Notes: generated by a model not told the origin, from the sequence alone. DNA of 11,106 nt from Dunaliella salina (GCA_002284615.2 MU069517.1:473764-484869); one strand, 5' to 3'; positions 1 through 7,825 are shown, counted from the stretch's first letter. Program-made: numbers and translations.

Positions 1-35
<35 letters not shown>
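1..35. repeat. TG dinucleotide microsatellite
   Basis: An uninterrupted TG run that begins at the window edge, so its true length is unknown. It lies about 70 bases upstream of the splice acceptor-like site before the WD40-like exon and is probably intronic. The reading frame open through it (VCVCVC) is an artefact of the repeat. Confidence 0.95.
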
Positions 36-37
<2 letters not shown>

Positions 38-108
38 AATCTCAGAATCATTTCGCTTAAAGCATGTGACTTATTTTGGTGCATGTGTGTTTGGTTGCGC
101 GTGTGCAG

Positions 109-261
109 GAGCAAGCGATGGCAGCGTTCGGCTGTGGGGTGGCCTTGCAAGCAGCATGATGTATGAAGGCCCTGCAGGATTTTCCTTGTTGGCAGAGGTT
201 GCCAAGGCAGACGGGCAGGCGCCCACGTGCATGGATGTCGCCTTGGGCGTGCCGGATGCAG
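109..261 (+). CDS. Candidate internal exon ending a WD40-type blade
   Basis: I propose a coding exon, not a whole gene. Seen directly: a GTGTGCAG acceptor-like site ends at 108, the frame is open, and CAG followed by GTGCGG gives a donor-like site at 262. The exon is 153 bases and keeps the frame (same phase at both ends). It encodes GASDGSVRLWGG, which fits the end of a WD40 repeat (S-D-G-x-V-x-L-W), then a less typical stretch containing AEVAKADGQAPTCMDVALG. WD40 blades build beta-propeller scaffolds, so a protein-interaction role is likely, but the family cannot be named from one blade. A second copy 206 bases downstream keeps the second half in frame. No start codon or upstream exon is visible. 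The exon could instead end earlier, since GGTGGCC just after the Trp codon also offers a GT. Confidence 0.4.
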
Positions 262-640
262 GTGCGGTTTGGTGCTTTTTTTTGTGTGTGTCAAGAGGGG
301 AGCAAGGGTTGGGCAAGCTCCAGATGCAGTACGTTTGACTGTGGGTGGCCTTTCAAGCAGCATGATGGATGAAGGCCCTGCAGAAAGGTCCTTATCAGCA
401 GAGGTTGCCAAGGCGGATGGGCGGGCGCCCACGTGCATGAATGTTGCCTTGGGTATGGACAGGTGTGGTTTAGTGCTTTTTTTTGTGTCAGGAAGGGCTG
501 TCAGCGTTAGCACTGACTGTGGGGTCTGTCTTTCATGCATGCTGGCTGCTGTCTAGCCAGCATAGACTTCTGCTCATACTTTTTAAGGGGGGGGGTATGG
601 TTGGGCTAGCTGCAGATGCAGGTGTGGCCTTAGCAATGAA
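125..640 (+). repeat. 206-base tandem duplication of the WD-like exon region
   Basis: Unit 1 (about 125-330) and unit 2 (about 331-500) share GCAGCATGATG, GAAGGCCCTGCAG, GCAGAGGTTGCCAAGGC and a T-rich stretch after the exon. CATGAT occurs at 155 and 361, a period of 206. Unit 2 keeps SSMM and AEVAKADGRAPTCMNVALG in frame but has lost the S-D-G-S and Trp residues of the blade. A third, badly decayed copy (about 505-640) keeps GACTGTGGGG near 509 and GGTTGGGCTAGCTGCAGATG near 600. Unit 2 also has CAG followed by GTGTGG as a possible donor (465). Confidence 0.75.
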
Positions 641-1478
641 TTGGCGGGCCACCAATGAAATGTTGGCAGGAAAGGGGTGTGTTTGCAGCCTTATGCTTTA
701 GAGACCTTAACGAGCAGGGCAGCGAGAGTCTTTGATATTTTGGAGTGGAGAATTCGGGGAGTGCATAAAATGCTACGGGAGTGTTGTGTGAGAGTGTTGT
801 GCTCTTTGCATGACCTGATGTAACAAAAAAAAAAAAAAACAGAAAAGCCTTAGCGGGCCAGAGGCCACGCACAAAGGAATCAGAGCAACACCTGGTAATC
901 ATCCCTTGAATCAAGTCGCCAATTCTGTGCCAAAAATGTCAAATGTACTGCCAGACATGCTCAGACCACCTCTGAAATGGGGTTGCATATCTTCGGACCT
1001 CCTTCCTTCCTTCACATATACCTTGCCCTCCTAATTACATTTATTTTAAGGATTTCAGTATTGTCTTTCAAACAGTTGGGACTAGGTGTGTGCATTTTCA
1101 GAGCACTTCCCCTGACCTAAGTGCATGCAAACCAAAACAGGAGGGTGTAGTAGGTGACCAGAGCGGTGCATTTCCTGCTATCCTTTACATTATGTTTGAA
1201 GCAGCTTCTTTGACAAGCTGAGAACACTTGAGTAAGGTGCAGGTCGAGCTCTGCGCACCAAAAGCTGAAATTCCATGCATCTGGGCACGTCAATGCACTT
1301 TTTGAATAGAGATGTTTTGTCATCTTTGCTTTCGTAGCTTTATGGTCGTAAGCAATTTTTTTTCAAACGCATGCCCTTCTCATCCACCCCTGGTGCATGC
1401 CACTAGGAGGGATCCTGCCAGGGCCCAAGATGCAGCGATGCACGCATGGCCTCCTGGTAATATTCCTTAATGTGTTTT
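641..1478. other. No recognisable gene
   Basis: Mostly unique, mixed-composition sequence with a poly(A) run at 825-839. The open frames on both strands are short and their peptides have no recognisable motif. CCCTGGTGCATG occurs near 1388 and again near 1596, a small dispersed duplication. I see no RNA gene or promoter element. Confidence 0.6.
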
Positions 1479-1533
1479 TGTAATACTAATGTAAATACCA
1501 ACACATTCTGTACTTTGTAATACGTGCTGTAAT
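1479..1533 (+). terminator. Cluster of four TGTAA motifs, possible polyadenylation region
   Basis: TGTAA occurs at 1479, 1490, 1516 and 1529, inside an AT-rich patch that stands out from its GC-richer surroundings. TGTAA is the standard poly(A) signal of Chlamydomonas and related green algae. Four copies in 55 bases on one strand would fit the 3' end of a plus-strand transcript. No coding exon can be seen directly upstream to anchor it. Internal repetition of GTAATACT may explain part of the clustering, so this is tentative. Confidence 0.3.
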
Positions 1534-2274
1534 ACTAAAGCGACGGTTACTTCCTTAAAAGTATCGTAGTGCTTTGGGGTTGATGCGAGGGCCCCTGGTG
1601 CATGTCAGACCTGGCCCTGCAACCCTAATTTTTGAATGCCTGGAATTGCCAGCGACAGCTTAGATGCCGTCGCTTGCCGCACTGCTGGGCGATTCGGAAG
1701 ACCTGCTAGTCAGAGATCAATAGGCAAGATCAATAGGGCTGAACCTTAGGCATGTCTGGCAAATCGGCCAGTTGAACCCCTCTGGGAGAAAAAGTGTGAA
1801 ATTCTTCACGATGAACCGCGGCAATGGCAACTATGTACCAGTGTCCTCATTTTTTTAATTGTGACGTACAAGCCTCCACAAGCAGGGCGATATGGAGCCA
1901 ACAAGTAATGTACAAGCCTCCCCAAGCAGGGTGGGCCTGTTGGTCACGCAAGATCCATGGGGCTGCATCCTACGAAAAGGTGCTTGCATGTGAAAATGTC
2001 CAAAAGAGTCATCAACTAACAAACAGCCAGGTTCGTGAGTGTGTTCAATTTACTGTATGTCATAACCTGTACAACTTTAGAATATGAAAGCACCATGAGT
2101 ATGCAAGGAAAGGGCAGAAAGTTTGTTCAAGGATGCTACAGTGCAAGGACTCAAACAGGACATACAAGGCAAGTCGCTTTGTTAATTGAATGATTGGCTC
2201 AGATGGGCCGGCTGGCTAATGGCAGGGTGTCAAACTGGGACGGGGGGTCCGGACGCTGTGGTTATCCTTGTGCT

Positions 2275-2276
<2 letters not shown>
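1534..2276. other. Gene-free stretch with small duplications
   Basis: No gene recognised. GTACAAGCCTCC followed by AAGCAGGG occurs at 1866 and again at 1910, a 44-base-period duplication with about 24 conserved bases. AGATCAATAGG is also repeated near 1713 and 1728. The 87-codon open frame from 1824 covers the duplication and has no family motif. Confidence 0.55.
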
Positions 2277-2350
<74 letters not shown>

Positions 2351-2390
2351 CACAGCACAGAGCACAGCACAGCACAACACAGTACAGTGT
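2277..2390. repeat. Long CA microsatellite with degenerate AGCAC tail
   Basis: A pure AC run covers 2277-2347 (about 35 units), followed by a degenerate tail of AGCAC/ACAGC pentamers to about 2390. The tail looks like decayed repeat sequence. The open frames through here give poly-(Thr-His) and are artefacts. Such runs can form Z-DNA and vary in length between individuals. Confidence 0.95.
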
Positions 2391-2542
2391 GTCAATAGCA
2401 CTGAATTGCACGGAGCACATGGATCCTGCTCGCCACCAGCAGCCTGCGCTTCAGAAAACGATGAAAAGAAAAGGTGTAAGAAAAAATCTCAAAGAGAAAA
2501 GTGAAAGAAATCCAGTCTGTGCTTTTTACCTGTCACACGCAG

Positions 2543-2641
2543 CGCCAGCAGGTGGAGTGTTTGGCTGCCAGGCTTGCCTGTTTTCCCTGGGCACCAAATT
2601 AGGCACGTTGGCCCTCTGGCGCTGTGAGGTCACGCGCCCAG
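2543..2641 (+). CDS. Possible exon fragment, blade-like
   Basis: After an acceptor-like pyrimidine stretch and CACACGCAG (ending 2542), one frame reads GVFGCQACLFSLGTKLG and then TLALWRCEV. The pattern of small/hydrophobic residues followed by a G-T-L-A-L-W strand resembles the last strand of a beta-propeller blade. There is no clear partner exon and no convincing donor: the GTGAGG at 2624 would join to the next acceptor-like site (2703) with a stop codon. This may be a relic exon or chance. The low confidence reflects the short length and lack of family identity. Confidence 0.2.
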
Positions 2642-2761
2642 CGCACCCCACGCCCTCAGACATCACAACCATCACCCCCCATGGGCAGCAACCATCAGGT
2701 GCAGGACGCGCAGCTGAGGCTGGAACAGCAGCAGCAGATGGTGCAGCAGCTCCAGCTATAG
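2627..2761 (+). CDS. Possible Gln-rich exon fragment
   Basis: A frame open from 2627 to the TAG at 2759 encodes a Pro/Ser/Gln-rich start, then MGSNHQ at 2681, then DAQLRLEQQQQMVQQLQL before the stop. The Leu/Gln spacing is compatible with a short helix or coiled coil, typical of eukaryotic transcriptional co-regulators. An internal GTGCAG (2699-2704) could act as an acceptor before GACGCGCAG. The frame differs from that of the blade-like fragment just upstream. Gln-rich coding sequence occurs again at 9759-10000, so both may belong to one gene, but this is not shown. It may also be a decayed CAG repeat. Confidence 0.25.
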   Translation, partial: RSRAQRTPRPQTSQPSPPMGSNHQVQDAQLRLEQQQQMVQQLQL

Positions 2762-2904
2762 CACCAGCATCATCGACAGCTAGGGGGGCAGCGCAAGCGA
2801 GGCATGCCCTTGAAGAGAGTACCAAGCAGCAGCATGCACAGCGCTTCACATATCTGGGGATGCTGCAGGTGGGTGTAAAAGCAGGCAACAGGTTAGCTCA
2901 GTGA

Positions 2905-3454
2905 GCTCCGTTGCTGAGAGGTGGATATGATTTGGATACGATTGGTACAGGTGCTGCAGCTCTGAAAATGTTGCCATGCTAGGAGTTACAAAAATGAGGA
3001 ACAGGGTGGGGGCTGATCCCTTCCTCCCCCTTAAGAAACTGAAGTTCGTGTGTGTGTGTGTGTGTGTGTGCGCGCACTGACGTTTTTTTGTCTTTGTGCC
3101 TTTCACATTATCTTTTGGATTGTGGCACAAGAATGGTGAACTGTGAGGCACCACTTGGAAGACACCACATGATCAGGTGCACACATCATGAGCCAGCCAG
3201 GCGAGCTCATAGGGTGTGACATGCAGCTTACACAAGGGAGGAAGGCTCTCAGCGTCTGTGCCCTTGCCTTTTGTGCACCCAGGGCTCTGATCCTCCGTGT
3301 GCCTTTTTGCCTGTAGACAGACAATCGAATTTTTCCCCAAGTTTTTGCCTCATTCACAAGTCCATGCTCCGTTCATAAGTCATCCCAAAACAAATGTCTG
3401 CAGAAGAAGAATTTGAGAAGTCCTGAAGGCAGGCTGGGTTCCATCTCACAGCAG
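2905..3454. other. Gene-free stretch with a GT microsatellite
   Basis: Contains a GT run at 3048-3070 continuing into CGCGC. The rest is unique sequence with no motif that I recognise on either strand. The minus-strand open frame at 3103-3357 has biased composition and no family signature. Confidence 0.6.
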
Positions 3455-3460
3455 GTTTAC

Positions 3461-3527
3461 CCGGGGAGCCACTCATGAGAAGTGTGTAGCCCTTGTAGAT
3501 GACCCCCTTCATCATAGCCCTCAAATC
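3461..3527 (-). CDS. Candidate minus-strand exon, best copy of an array
   Basis: On the minus strand a CATCAG acceptor-like site is followed at 3527 by a 67-base open block ending CCCCGG, then GTAAAC as a donor-like site. It encodes 22 residues beginning DLRAMMKGVIYKG and ending LLMSGSPG, phase 0 to phase 1. Four diverged copies lie upstream in the direction of transcription (starting 3697, 3860, 4023 and near 4150), with consensus D-L-R-x-M-L-N-E-G-I-P-K-G-Y. This copy is the only one with an acceptor, an open frame and a GT donor together, so it is the likely functional exon, or the most recently functional one. I do not recognise the protein family. No further exon of the same gene can be assigned within the window. 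Confidence 0.35.
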
Positions 3528-4157
3528 CTGATGTTAGGGCCGCTGCGCTGAACGAGGGCTGGCCCATGCTGTGTGATAGGACTGGGAACCATGGCCCTGT
3601 GGTGCAATTGGAACAGCATGTACGCCAGCCAGGGGAGCCAACTCATAAGTAGTGCATAGCCCTTGGGGATGCCCTCGCTCAACATATCCCTGAGATCCTG
3701 ATTTTAGGGCTGCGCTGAACAAGGGCTGACCCTGAGCAGGGTGATAGGACTGGGGACCATTGCCCTGTGGTGCAATTGGAACGGCATGTTTGCCAGGGGA
3801 GCCACTCGTGAGTGGTGCATAACCATTGTGGATGCCCTCGTTCAGCATAGCCCTGAGGTCCTAGCGTTAGAGCTGCGTTGAACAAGGGCTGGCCCATGCT
3901 GTGTGAAAGGACTGGGGACCATGGCCCTGTGGTGCGGTTGGAACAGCCTGTTTGCCCGGGGAGCCAACTCATGAGTGGTGCATCGCCCTTGGGGATGCCC
4001 TCGTTCAGCACAGCCTTGAGATCGTAGAGCTGCGCTGAACAAGGGCTGGCCCAGTGCTGGGCGATAGGGCTGGGGACCATGTCCCTGTGGTGCAGTTGAA
4101 ATAGCATGTTTGCCAGGGGAGCCAGCTCATAAGTGGTGCATAGCCCTAGGGGATACC
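3461..4157 (-). repeat. Tandem array with 157-170 base period
   Basis: About 4.6 units. The marker GAAC[GA]AGGGCTG begins at 3550, 3717, 3880 and 4037 (spacings 167, 163, 157). Read on the minus strand, each unit has an exon-like block of about 67 bases and a spacer of about 97 bases. Copy at 3697: CAG acceptor kept, one extra base near the end shifts the frame. Copy at 3860: TAG acceptor, open, GC in place of the GT donor. Copy at 4023: acceptor lost. The last copy is truncated. Spacings are not multiples of three, so the array is not one long coding repeat. Confidence 0.85.
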
Positions 4158-4210
4158 CTATGCACAGCCAGCTGCAAACCCACAAGAGCTCCACAGCGTG
4201 CCTGTAATCC

Positions 4211-4650
4211 GTGTTGTTCCTTTGCACACTGTGCCATGCGCCATCGCCTGCTCTCCTCTCCTGCTCGCACAGCCACCGCCACAGCCACAGCCAGCACCCT
4301 CCCCAAGAACGAGTGGACACAGAGTGGCTGCGTTCATGCTGTTCCTCTGCACACCATGCCATGCACCATCTCCAGCCCTACCCGTTGCAGGCACGCAGCA
4401 AGCTGCACTAGCACTCACCTTTTCAGTTTTTCTCTGTTCCTCTGCACACCATGCCATGCACCATCTCCAGCCCTACCCGTTGCAGGCATGCAGCCAGCTG
4501 CACTAGCACTCGCCTTCCGAGTTTTCTCTGTTCCTCTGCACACTGTGCCATGCACTACTTCCTGCACTCCCAAGAAAGCCCCGCACAGTGCCTGCGTTTG
4601 TGCTGTTGCTCTGCATGTTGCGTCATGCACCATATCCTGCCCACCTGTTT
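4211..4650. repeat. Tandem array, period about 94 bases, five copies
   Basis: The core TGTTCCTCTGCACAC with CATGCCATGCACCAT occurs at about 4215, 4340, 4435, 4529 and 4604 (spacings 125, 95, 94, 75). The copies at 4340 and 4435 are nearly identical over about 90 bases, indicating recent duplication; the outer copies are more diverged. Several copies contain CCGTTGCAGGCA[CT]GCAG, which resembles a splice acceptor on the plus strand. No frame is kept across copies, and neither strand gives a recognisable peptide. Confidence 0.8.
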
Positions 4651-4653
4651 GCA

Positions 4654-4701
4654 NCACACACACACACGCTTCCTCGTGCATGCATGCATGTACGCATGCA
4701 G
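4654..4701. repeat. Ambiguous base, short CA run and GCATGCATG palindromes
   Basis: Position 4654 is N, just before a CA run at 4655-4667. Then a self-complementary GCATGCATGCATG stretch (about 4679-4690) leads to GCATGCAG, the acceptor of the next exon. The N suggests a sequencing or assembly problem at the microsatellite, so copy numbers around here may be wrong. Confidence 0.8.
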
Positions 4702-4857
4702 GACGCAACACCACCCCAACGCTTCAACCCCCTGGCCTCTTACACCGCCCCTAAGAAGGCCACCACGCTGCCCTCCTCAAAGCACCCTGCCATGGGCCTC
4801 GCTTCCTCCCCCAACGGCCTTGTGGTGGCAGTGGCACGCAACCTATGCACGGCTGAT
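4702..4857 (+). CDS. Candidate exon with beta-propeller-like blade
   Basis: GCATGCAG ends at 4701 (acceptor-like), the block is open for 52 codons, and GAT is followed by GTGAGTG at 4858, a strong donor. The exon is 156 bases, phase 0 at both ends. It encodes a basic, Pro-rich lead (DATPPQRFNPLASYTAPKK) and then HPAMGLASSPNG LVVAVARN LCTAD. The G-L-A-x-S-P-N-G-x-x-x-A-V pattern is common in WD40-like propellers of transcription factors and scaffold proteins. Subunits of TFIIIC or the Mediator tail are possible, but I cannot assign one. An alternative start is the CCTCCTCAAAG at 4782: the two downstream copies begin matching near there and each has AAG before CACCC. In that case the exon is 75 bases (4783-4857). 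The third-position-biased difference from copy 2 supports coding. Confidence 0.45.
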
Positions 4858-5142
4858 GTGAGTGCATGGAGTGCAGCAGCTGTCTAGAATGGAATGGAGG
4901 GCTAGGGTGGCATCAAGGACTTTGTCCCCCTTCAATGACAGTAAGAATTATGCCAGTAGAAGCAAGAGCAATTTTTCCGGAAGCACCCTGCCATAAGCCT
5001 CGCATCCTCCCCCAATGGTCTTGTTGTGGCAGTGGCACGCAACCTATGCACAGCTGATGTGAGTGCATGGAGTGCAGCAGCTGCCTGAAAATGGAGGGTC
5101 AGGGTGGCATGGAGGTTTTTTTGTTTCCTTTCAATAACAGGA

Positions 5143-5183
5143 CCAATCAATCAATTGATCAATCAATCAACCAATCAATCAAA
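5143..5183. repeat. CAAT tetranucleotide microsatellite
   Basis: About ten AATC units, interrupted by a small palindrome (ATCAATTGAT), sit inside copy 2 of the blade-exon array, between its donor and copy 3. Copies 1 and 3 lack it, so it arose after the duplication. Confidence 0.9.
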
Positions 5184-5682
5184 ATCTATACCAGTAGCAG
5201 CGTGAGCACTTCCTGTGGAAGCACCCTGCCACATGGGCTGGCATCCTTCCCCAACGGCCCTGTAATCACAGCAGCACGCAACTTGTGCTCAGCTCGTGTG
5301 AGTGCTTTGAGTGCAATGGCATGGGGATGGAATTTACAGGGATTGCACCCTCTTGCCAGCAAGGGGTAGCCAAACCCTAAAAGCTGATGTGAGTGCTCCA
5401 AGCGCGCAGCTGTTCCGAAATGGAGTTTTATGGTAGCAGGCACCAGTGGTGCACAACCTGCCTGCAACAAAGGTGCGTGTCCAGAGTGCAGACGCTGTCT
5501 AGAAATGGAGCTTCAGGGTGGCATCAGTTGTCTGTTGGTTGTCTTAGCGCATGACCTGCGCTCGCGTGCCAAGCGCAGCAGCGGCTTAAAAATGGAGTTC
5601 CAGGAAGAAGGCGGTAGGGGCGCGCAACTTGCCCACAGCAGGAGTGCGTCCTTAAAGTGCATCAGCTGTCTCAAGCTGGAGT

Positions 5683-5727
5683 TGTAGGGCGGTTGTAGGT
5701 GGAGTTGTAGGGTGGTTGTAGGGCGGC
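5683..5727. repeat. Short G-rich repeat, GTTGTAGGG unit
   Basis: GGAGTTGTAGGG and GGTTGTAGG alternate in about four units of 9-14 bases. The G-rich strand could form a local quadruplex, but the G runs are only two or three long. Confidence 0.7.
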
Positions 5728-6057
5728 AGAATTGGTGCCAGAGGCGTGCGTTTTGGCCACGGCTGGGTAGGGGACCGCATTTATTGCAATCAGCAGGGCA
5801 AGGACATGAGGTGGGGAATTTTTGCACAAATGTTGCATTGGCTCCGGTTCTGGCCCTCACCTAGGCTAGCTGTGTCTAGTGTAGGCTTGAGGGCCTTCTG
5901 GTGGGGCCCCTGCTAGCTTGCTATAGCTCGGGGACCTGAACGCGAACGGCCTGGAGTTGTTGGGTAGTGTGGGCTTGGTGCCAGTGGCGCGCAACCTGCC
6001 CCTACAGCTGGGAAGGGGACCAAGCATTGCCATCAGCACAAGGGGGACTAAGGTTTG

Positions 6058-6182
6058 CAATCAGCAGGAGAATGACCAACAATTGCAATCAGCAGGAGAG
6101 GGACGACAAATTGTAATCAGCAGGAGAAGGACCAACAATTGCAATCAGCAGGAGAGGAACGACAAATTGCATCAGCAGGGCA
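6058..6182. repeat. 28-base minisatellite, about 4.6 copies
   Basis: Units of the type AATCAGCAGGAGA start at 6058, 6086, 6114 and 6142, with a shorter one at 6170. Two variants alternate: one has GACCAACAATTG, the other GACGACAAATTG, giving a 56-base higher-order unit. A single related copy (GCAATCAGCAGGGCAAGGAC) sits at about 5784, inside the 243-base unit of the preceding array, and looks like the ancestral form. There are no unique spacers, so this is not a CRISPR array. Confidence 0.9.
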
Positions 6183-6235
6183 AGGACTCGAGGCTGTGCT
6201 CTTGTGCAAAGGCAGCATGGCGGGGGTGAGCAGCA

Positions 6236-6318
6236 ATGGCGCAAACCTCAGCCCTGCAAGAGCGCCAGCGCTGCCTCTTGAGGCACCTAGATAAGCATCC
6301 TGTAGCTCCCTCAGTCAT
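6236..6318 (+). CDS. Possible first-exon fragment, amphipathic helix
   Basis: AGCAGCAATGGCG is a good initiation context for a green alga. The frame then reads MAQTSALQERQRCLLRHL and DKHPVAPS, a composition and helix pattern more like real protein than the surrounding low-complexity frames. A GTGTATGCGG at 6319 could be a donor. A diverged copy of this region lies near 6613 and is not in the same frame. There is no recognised family, and no downstream exon is assigned. It could be chance. Confidence 0.18.
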
Positions 6319-6655
6319 CGGTGTATGCGGCTGTGCGTACCCTTGCGCTTGCATCATGGGCGTGGGGTTGAGGAAAGGTCAGCTGGGGATACTTAGTTGG
6401 GGCCCTCTGGTCAAAATTTTTTTGGTCCTCTCCTGACCGCGGCCTCATGGTCAAAATTGTCCTTTTCTGTCTCCTTTTGCATCGAGGGCACCTCAGACTC
6501 AGCAGCGCACTCCCTGTGTCAGCACACTCTTTGAACACTCACTGTGTGAGCCCTCACTGTGTGTGCTTCTTGGCCAATGCCCAGGGAGTCATCCCTGTGG
6601 CACCTAGGGCTCACCTCAGCCCCTCAAGGGCGCCGACGCTGCTTGTTCTAGCATT
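6244..6655. repeat. Dispersed duplication 368 bases apart
   Basis: ACCTCAGCCC, a GCGCC core and GACGCTGC/GCGCTGCCT match between 6245-6281 and 6613-6652 at roughly 80 percent by eye. Within the interval TGGTCAAAATT is also duplicated at 6409 and 6449. These are probably remnants of an older array. Confidence 0.5.
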
Positions 6656-7705
6656 GTCGAGTTTTTGTCCTCCTGAGGGGCTTCACTTTTGCTTTGGTGC
6701 AGACAGGAAAGCTCTTTTTTGGTGCTTCATGCCTGCCCCTCCTGGTTCAGGAAAACTTCTGCTGACGCCACCTCCCAACCCTTTCTCAGGCTCTCCATTA
6801 TGCAGCATGCTCCACCAGCTGTCCCTGAGCATGCCTTTCCCCTTTTTCCCCTCATCGTGTTGCGTTCTAGACCGCATCATGTGTTCTACAACAGCATCAT
6901 GTTGTGTTATCGACTCCCTTTGTGTATGTTTGGCTGTGTTGTCCCCTTGCATGGCGTTGTGTTCTCCCCTCACATCATGTTCTGTTATGTCACCCCCAGG
7001 TCACGTTTTTGGTTTAATTCTTCAGACGCTTTAATAAGGGGTTAACAACTAGAACCAATAAGAACGAAAAGGTAAAGAATGTATCCCTTTTTTTTCAATA
7101 CCGTGTCACACCTAGAAAAAATGTATGTATGCTGTCAAGACCGCCTGTAATGTCCCCTTGCATCATGTTCGCTGTGTCGCCCTTGGGTCTCCTTGTCATG
7201 CTCTGTGGTCATGGCTCATCTGCCCTCTGTTGCTTTTCATGCATTTTTGGACATCATAAGTTTTGCATACTCAGTGTAAAAAAGGTGTGAAAACACTTGG
7301 CAAAGAGGGCCTACAGGTTTGGCCAACCCTATCAACCTCGTGCTTCACCTCTGACGGAACGCAAGTACCCGCATCTTGTCCCCCCATCACCTCTACGGCG
7401 TCCGTGTTCTCCAATCAACTCTCTCAAATTTTGTTCCACAATCTTGATGTAGGTCGTCCTCGTTCCCTCTTTACCTCCAGGGCACCCTTGTTCCCCTTTG
7501 ACTTCCCCACGTCTTGTCTTCATGATTTTAAGATTTTGTTCACGCAGTGAGATTGTTCTCGTATCACTAGCCGTGGTTCAACAGCGTCAACTGACGTCTA
7601 AAATACACTCCCCGACACTCGCCAAGTCTTGAGCTCACCAAGTCTCTTGCTCGGATTGTTGGTGACGCCCACCTCATTTCCGTCCCTTCATTCTGCCAAA
7701 ATAGG
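6656..7705. other. Pyrimidine-rich gene-free stretch with dispersed CATCATGTT motifs
   Basis: The plus strand is rich in C and T. CATCATGT/CATCATGTT with a following TGTGT/TGTTATG recurs at about 6885, 6895, 6975 and 7161, and GTCCCCTTGCAT recurs near 6941 and 7153. This suggests a degenerate array that may continue into the CATGCTTTGTG repeats after 7970. The 195-codon open frame from 6447 to 7034 has skewed composition (Cys, Ser, Leu, Pro) and no domain signature; I treat it as non-coding. Confidence 0.5.
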
Positions 7706-7825
7706 CCCTCCAATTCTCTGCGAGCCTCGTGCTCGCCGTAGAGACGGGTGTCTCACTCTACGTATCCCTCCAATTCTCTGTGAGCCTCGTGCTCGCCGCA
7801 GAGACGGGTGCCTCACCCTACGTAT
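7706..7825. repeat. 60-base tandem duplication, two copies
   Basis: Copies 7706-7765 and 7766-7825 differ at four positions (7721, 7739, 7751 and 7757 in copy 1). All four are C/T differences and all fall at the third position in one plus frame, so both copies encode the identical 20-residue unit PPILCEPRARRRDGCLTLRI. That frame is open from about 7629 to 8012 (127 codons). There is no known domain. The pattern could reflect coding constraint or chance. Confidence 0.9.

Larger units (their letters stand above)
4780..6020 (+). repeat. Decaying tandem array of the blade exon and its donor side
   Basis: Copy 1 is 4780-4857, copy 2 is 4981-5058 (201 bases on, fully open, donor GTGAGTG intact), and copy 3 is 5219-5297 (one-base frameshift, donor GTGAGTG intact). 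The intronic part after the donor, GTGAGTGCATGGAGTGCAGC with TGTCTAGAAATGGAG, recurs more loosely at about 5385, 5472, 5562 and 5640. The coding motif GGCAGTGGCACGCAACCT recurs as relics near 5445, 5612, 5735 and 5979. TTGGTGCCAG at 5732 and 5975 marks a 243-base unit. Decay increases downstream from the intact exon. Confidence 0.75.

Noticed and set aside
2194..2904. 236-codon plus-strand open frame
   Set aside because: A third of it is poly-(Thr-His) from the CA microsatellite, and the rest is Ala-rich with no continuous domain. Only the short blade-like part is kept as a candidate.
4702..4857. Naming the blade exon as a TFIIIC or MED16 gene
   Set aside because: The S-P-N-G-L-V-V-A-V pattern is shared by many beta-propellers. 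One 52-residue exon is not enough to assign a family without a profile search.
6058..6182. CRISPR-like direct repeats of 28 bases
   Set aside because: Units are directly adjacent with no unique spacers, and the sequence is eukaryotic. It is a minisatellite.
6447..7034. 195-codon plus-strand open frame
   Set aside because: Skewed Cys/Ser/Leu/Pro composition from pyrimidine-rich DNA, no domain motif, and overlap with dispersed CATCATGTT repeats.
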